Assembly (NCBI GenBank): GCA_937890135.1
Contig: CALBYC010000063.1
Location: 1-17,572, forward strand
Origin: an uncultured Parabacteroides sp.
Lineage (GTDB): Bacteria; Bacteroidota; Bacteroidia; Bacteroidales; Tannerellaceae
Reading direction: 5' to 3'
DNA: 17,572 nt
The notes under the pieces were generated by a model that had not been told where the DNA came from, did not search any database, and worked only from the letters and a program-made list of their open reading frames with translations. Below are positions 14,234 through 17,572 of the stretch, one piece after another (the stretch's first letter is position 1; the number at the start of each line of letters is the position of its first letter). A program made the position numbers and the translations under genes.

Positions 14234-14725
14234 ATGAAATCATTCTTTGCAACATTCTGTTTGCTGTTTTTCTCTTCTTCATGGGCTTTGGGGCAGTCAG
14301 CTACACGCCCGAATACCATTTTTGATGAATTGTCGAAAGAAGAAACAGGCAAAGGCACGGTTTATGTCCATCAGTCCGATGACATCCGGGCAATGGTCGG
14401 AGCGCATAAATATGGTGAAAACGTTGAACAGAATGGCGAAGAGACATTCCTGAAGATTCAAGGTTACCGGACACAGGTGTTCTCCGGTAATAATCAACGC
14501 AAATCAAAAGAAGAGGCATTCCGCAAAGAGAAGGAAATAAAGGAACTGTTTCCGGATGTCCCGACTTATGTGACATACAATGCTCCTTTCTGGAGGCTTC
14601 GTGTGGGGGATTTCCGTTCCCATGAAGAGGCTTACCAGATGATGCGCCAGCTGATGGACGCATTCCCTGGCTTTGCCAAAGAAATGTATATAGTAAAAGA
14701 AGAAGTGAAAATTCCTTTGTATTAA
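14234..14725 (+). CDS. Periplasmic SPOR-domain protein
   Basis: A 163-residue secreted protein. Residues 1-20 form a signal peptide (MKSFFATFCLLFFSSSWALG, cleavage likely before or after the following Gln). Residues ~73-158 are a SPOR-type domain: YRTQVFSGNNQRKSKEEAFR as the first strand-helix, YVTYNAPFWRLRVGDFRSHE as the central strands, and EMYIVKEEVKIPLY as the last strand. SPOR domains bind denuded glycan strands of peptidoglycan, often at division sites. The segment between (21-72) is low in known motifs. No Cys lipobox is seen. The stop is 2 bases before the folE start, so the genes are cotranscribed; I recall this SPOR-folE pairing as common in Bacteroides. No promoter is seen between the tpiA terminator and this start. 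Confidence 0.86.
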   Translation: MKSFFATFCLLFFSSSWALGQSATRPNTIFDELSKEETGKGTVYVHQSDDIRAMVGAHKYGENVEQNGEETFLKIQGYRTQVFSGNNQRKSKEEAFRKEKEIKELFPDVPTYVTYNAPFWRLRVGDFRSHEEAYQMMRQLMDAFPGFAKEMYIVKEEVKIPLY

Positions 14726-14727
14726 AG

Positions 14728-15318
14728 ATGGAAAGTATTAGCGAGGAAGATTTGTTGAGAAAACGGGAAGCGTTGGCTGACCATTATGGAAGTATTTTGG
14801 GCTTGTTGGGCGAGGATGTGGAACGTGAGGGATTGCTAAAGACCCCCATGCGTGTCGCTAAGGCGATGCAATACTTGACCAAAGGGTATGGGGAAGACCC
14901 GGCAGCGGTGCTTCGTTCCGCCATGTTCGAGGAGGAAGATTATAAACAAATGGTAATCGTGAAAGATATCGATTTCTTTTCTCTTTGTGAACATCATATG
15001 CTCCCTTTCTTTGGGAAAGCCCATGTCGCTTATATCCCGCGCAAGTATATTACCGGATTGAGCAAGATTCCTCGTGTAGTCGATATATTTGCCCGTCGTT
15101 TGCAGATTCAAGAACGCCTGACGATGCAGATTAAGGATTGCATTCAGGAGACGCTGAATCCGCTGGGGGTAATGGTCGTGGTTGAAGCCCAGCACATGTG
15201 CATGCAGATGCGCGGGGTTGAAAAGCAGAACTCATTGACAACTACTTCCGATTTCACCGGCTTTTTCCAACAGGCCAAAACGCGTGAGGAATTCATGAAT
15301 CTGATAAAGAGTCGGTAA
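14728..15318 (+). CDS. folE: GTP cyclohydrolase I
   Basis: This 196-residue enzyme converts GTP to 7,8-dihydroneopterin triphosphate, the first step of tetrahydrofolate synthesis (and a source for queuosine-type precursors). Zinc ligands are visible as Cys87 and His90 in LCEHHMLPF and Cys158 in HMCMQMRG; His89 and His156 correspond to the catalytic histidines of E. coli FolE. YIPRKYITGLSKIPRVVDIF (102-121) is the family signature, and REGLLKTPMRVAKAM (33-47) the N-terminal motif. Its length is close to the bacterial norm (~190-220). It starts 2 bases after the SPOR stop without a clear ribosome binding site, so translational coupling is likely. A strong hairpin lies ~90 bases downstream. Confidence 0.97.
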   Translation: MESISEEDLLRKREALADHYGSILGLLGEDVEREGLLKTPMRVAKAMQYLTKGYGEDPAAVLRSAMFEEEDYKQMVIVKDIDFFSLCEHHMLPFFGKAHVAYIPRKYITGLSKIPRVVDIFARRLQIQERLTMQIKDCIQETLNPLGVMVVVEAQHMCMQMRGVEKQNSLTTTSDFTGFFQQAKTREEFMNLIKSR

Positions 15319-15407
15319 ATGTCCGTGTAAAGGGTGGAGCACAAACCGTTTGGAAATATAACTCAATGACATACGAATGCCGTTCTGTATTGGCAGGAGG
15401 GCGATAC

Positions 15408-15460
15408 AAAAGAGTCTGGCAGGATGCCTTCAATTGCATGTCCTGCCAGACTCTTTTTTT
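15408..15460. terminator. Bidirectional terminator between folE and oadB
   Basis: AAAAGAGTCTGGCAGGA (15408-15424) is perfectly complementary to TCCTGCCAGACTCTTTT (15441-15457), a 17-bp stem with a 16-base loop. The plus strand ends in seven T (15454-15460); the minus strand ends in four. It lies between convergent genes folE (stop 15318) and oadB (stop 15488) and can serve both. The remainder of 15319-15487 shows no gene. Confidence 0.92.
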
Positions 15461-15487
15461 GTCCTTCGCAAAGGGGAATCCGATGCG

Positions 15488-16723
15488 TTATCCTAAGAAG
15501 GAAATCAATACGCCGGCAGCTACGGCGGAGCCTATCACTCCGGAAATGTTGCTTGCCATGCAGTATTGAAGTACATGGTTCTTTGGATCGTATTTCAATG
15601 CTATCTCGTTCGCAACACGTGAAGCCATGGGGACAGCGCTCAATCCGGTTGCGCCGATCAGCGGGTTGATTTTCTTTTTGGTAAACAAGTTGGTGATCTT
15701 CACAAAGAGGATGCCACCTGAGATGGATAATGCGAATGCCAAGAATCCGCCGATGACGATACCGATTGTTTGTAAGTTCAGGAATGCATCCGTTGTCATG
15801 GTCGCACCTACTGACAATCCCAAGAAAATCGTCGCAGCGTTCATGATGCTGTTGGATGCCGCATCGAACAGGCGGGAAGTATTTGTTCCGACCTCTTTGA
15901 CCAGATTACCGAACATCAACATGCCAATCAATGGAACTGAACTCGGAACGAACAATGCGACTACCGTGGTGACGACGATTGGGAAGATGATTTTCAACAC
16001 TCGGAGGTTTTTGATCTCGGTGGAGGAGGGATATTTCTTCTCTTGTTCTTTCATGTTGATGCACAATTCTTTCTTGCTGCAGAGCAACTTGACGACCAAA
16101 GGAATGATGACGGGTACCAAGGCCATGTACGAATAAGCGGCAATCGCGATCGGCCCTAACAGATGGGGCGCCAATTTGATTGTCGTAAAGATGGCGGTCG
16201 GGCCGTCCGCACCTCCGATAATGCCTAACGAAGCCGACTCTTTCGGGGTGAATCCCATCAATATCGCTACCAACAATACGGTGAAGATGCCTAATTGGGC
16301 GGCTGCCCCGTATATGGACAGGCGTAAGTTGCGCAACATCGGGCCGAAATCGGTCAATGCTCCTACGCCCATGAAGATGACGGGCGGCAGGAAGCCTGTC
16401 TTGATCAACATATAATAGATGAAGTTCATCAGTCCGAGTTCGTGCGCGATATCATGCAGGGGCATTTCCCAAATATTCTTCATGACGCCATGCACATTGA
16501 CCATGCCGTTCTCGTCTGCTTGGACGACACCCATCTCTCCTCCCGGGAAATTGGCAAGCAATACACCGAATGCGATGGGAATCAGCAGCAATGGCTCATA
16601 TTGCTTTTTTATCCCCAAATATAGCAATACGAAGGCGATGGCATACATGATCAGAAACTGCGGTTCAGCAATGATGTTGCTGAACGCAGTCATTTCATAT
16701 AAGTTGTGGAAAATATCGTTCAT
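15488..16723 (-). CDS. oadB: Sodium-pumping decarboxylase beta subunit (OadB/MmdB family)
   Basis: This 411-residue polytopic inner-membrane protein couples decarboxylation of a carboxybiotin group to Na+ export. The family hallmark GIIGGADGPTAIFTTIKLAP is present; Asp173 corresponds to the essential Asp203 of Klebsiella OadB. A second re-entrant region, TGLSAVPMASRVANEI, matches the Ser/Asn-containing Na+ site near the C-terminus. About nine to eleven membrane segments can be seen, with FMGVGALTDFGPMLRN in the middle. Length is near the family norm (~430), slightly short at the N-terminus. Its ATG overlaps the stop of the upstream oadA-like gene by one base (TAATG), showing translational coupling. 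Whether the complex acts on oxaloacetate, methylmalonyl-CoA or another acid depends on the carboxyltransferase, mostly outside the window. Confidence 0.95.
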   Translation of the reverse strand: MNDIFHNLYEMTAFSNIIAEPQFLIMYAIAFVLLYLGIKKQYEPLLLIPIAFGVLLANFPGGEMGVVQADENGMVNVHGVMKNIWEMPLHDIAHELGLMNFIYYMLIKTGFLPPVIFMGVGALTDFGPMLRNLRLSIYGAAAQLGIFTVLLVAILMGFTPKESASLGIIGGADGPTAIFTTIKLAPHLLGPIAIAAYSYMALVPVIIPLVVKLLCSKKELCINMKEQEKKYPSSTEIKNLRVLKIIFPIVVTTVVALFVPSSVPLIGMLMFGNLVKEVGTNTSRLFDAASNSIMNAATIFLGLSVGATMTTDAFLNLQTIGIVIGGFLAFALSISGGILFVKITNLFTKKKINPLIGATGLSAVPMASRVANEIALKYDPKNHVLQYCMASNISGVIGSAVAAGVLISFLG

Positions 16724-17572
16724 TATTGTATCTTCATTAATACGTCATCTTCTGATACGGTATCGCCGGGTGCGGCGCAAATGGCCGTTACGGTTCCATC
16801 CGATTCTGCGCGGACGGCATTGTAGGTCTTCATGGCTTCGATGTAGCAAAGGACATCGCCTTTCTTCACGGCATCACCGACTTTGACCGGGGTATCGGAC
16901 GCTGTCTTTACCAAGAAGAATTTCCCTTCCAGAGGGGAAAGGATATCGTTCCCTTCTCCGGATGCCGTTGCCGGGGTTGCCGTAGGTGCTGGTTGCGGGG
17001 CTGCTGCCGGTGCTGCGGTTTCAGCGGCGGCTGTTTCTCCGAAAGCGACGGTGACTTTGTAGTTCTGCCCGTTTACGTTGACGGTCATCGCTTGGGGGGT
17101 AGTGGGCAACGCCACTTCCGCAGTAGGTTTGGCTGCTTTTTCCTTGTCTGCTTTACGTTTCGCCACGTCTACCTTAAAGTCGACTTTGGCTTTGCCTGAA
17201 CGGTAAGCCTCGTATTGTGCGGGGTGCATTGCATATTCAAACAGCTCCTCGTCGTCCTCTCCGGTTTCCCAATGTTTCTCGTTCATGAGCTTGCGGTATT
17301 TGTCCAACGAGTTGGGATAATTGTCCTGAGGATTGCCCGTGAAGAATTTGCGGCCTTCCGCTTTTGCTTTTTCCACCAGTTCCGGAGCTAATTCTCCCGG
17401 CAGGCGGCCGGCTTTCCCCAACAGCATGTCCCAAATGTCATCGGCAATCATGCTCCAACGTTCCTTCCCTTTTTCCATTTGCATGACGTTCATCAGCGCC
17501 AAGTTCTTGACATACTGGCTGAACGGGGTAACCAATGGAGGATAACCGACGCGGGGCCAAACGTAAGCGACC
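16723..17572 (-). CDS. Carboxyltransferase/biotin-carrier subunit (OadA-like), C-terminal part only
   Basis: The reading frame stays open to the window edge, so only the last 282 residues are visible; the first codons read VAYVWPRVGYPP, matching the GYPPLVTP motif inside OadA/pyruvate carboxylase B chains. The apparent start at 17535 is a Leu codon within this motif, not a true start. Then come the helical conserved carboxylase domain (to FTGNPQDNYPNSLDKYR and beyond), a Lys-rich stretch, a short beta segment (MTVNVNGQNYKVTVAFGE), an Ala/Pro linker (APAAAPQPAPTATPATA), and a biotinyl domain ending at the stop. Biotin would attach to Lys in YIEAMKTYNAV, with Thr instead of the common Met after it. 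The catalytic TIM barrel (~first 300 residues) is outside. It forms an operon with oadB; the product probably transfers CO2 to biotin and on to OadB. Confidence 0.9.
   Translation of the reverse strand, partial: VAYVWPRVGYPPLVTPFSQYVKNLALMNVMQMEKGKERWSMIADDIWDMLLGKAGRLPGELAPELVEKAKAEGRKFFTGNPQDNYPNSLDKYRKLMNEKHWETGEDDEELFEYAMHPAQYEAYRSGKAKVDFKVDVAKRKADKEKAAKPTAEVALPTTPQAMTVNVNGQNYKVTVAFGETAAAETAAPAAAPQPAPTATPATASGEGNDILSPLEGKFFLVKTASDTPVKVGDAVKKGDVLCYIEAMKTYNAVRAESDGTVTAICAAPGDTVSEDDVLMKIQ

Noticed and set aside
15627..16136. Plus-strand open frame opposite oadB
   Set aside because: OadB signature motifs are on the minus strand; the plus-strand product has no motif and no promoter.

Overview
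The window looks like a chromosomal segment of a Bacteroidales bacterium. Evidence for this: repeated copies of the Bacteroidetes sigma factor -7 element (TAnnTTTG) ahead of genes; almost no purine-rich Shine-Dalgarno sequences; outer-membrane proteins with a CarboxypepD_reg-like N-terminus; a membrane-anchored coiled-coil/HTH protein; and the block DUF1599 - MauE/DoxX protein (BT_3928 family) - tpiA - SPOR protein - folE, which I recall as typical of Bacteroides relatives. Genus cannot be decided from the sequence. No tRNA, rRNA, IS element, integrase or CRISPR array was seen, and no gene-free stretch exceeds 300 bases (the longest is 1-251).

Layout. (1) 1-3758: an 820-residue outer-membrane beta-barrel protein with CarboxypepD_reg and plug-like domains, then a 309-residue protein with a membrane hairpin, a long coiled coil and a C-terminal helix-turn-helix, which has its own promoter. 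This is the most accessory-looking part. (2) 3904-8694: a two-gene operon of a ~1000-residue periplasmic TPR protein and a 592-residue TonB-receptor-like barrel without a plug. (3) 8864-11377: rpsA (ribosomal protein S1) with its own promoter and a hairpin terminator, then a HAD phosphatase whose start lies 17 bases after the terminator. (4) 11403-14159: a duplicated promoter sequence, then DUF1599, a MauE/DoxX-thioredoxin-like membrane protein and tpiA. (5) 14234-15318: SPOR-domain protein and folE, 2 bases apart. (6) 15488-17572, minus strand: sodium-pumping decarboxylase beta subunit (oadB) and the C-terminal part of its carboxyltransferase/biotin-carrier partner (oadA-like), cut by the window edge. 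A 17-bp perfect hairpin separates folE from oadB.

How the genes fit together. Most are housekeeping: translation (rpsA), central carbon metabolism (tpiA, phosphoglycolate-type phosphatase), folate/pterin synthesis (folE), envelope upkeep (SPOR, TPR/barrel pair) and Na+-coupled decarboxylation (oadA/oadB). I see no clear new defence or mobile system. The parts most worth a second look are the barrel + membrane-HTH module with a dyad over its promoter, the TPR/plugless-barrel pair, the internally duplicated DUF1599 protein, the MauE-type protein with a thioredoxin-like domain lacking CXXC, and the 16-bp promoter duplication. Functions come from reading motifs by eye; no database search was run.
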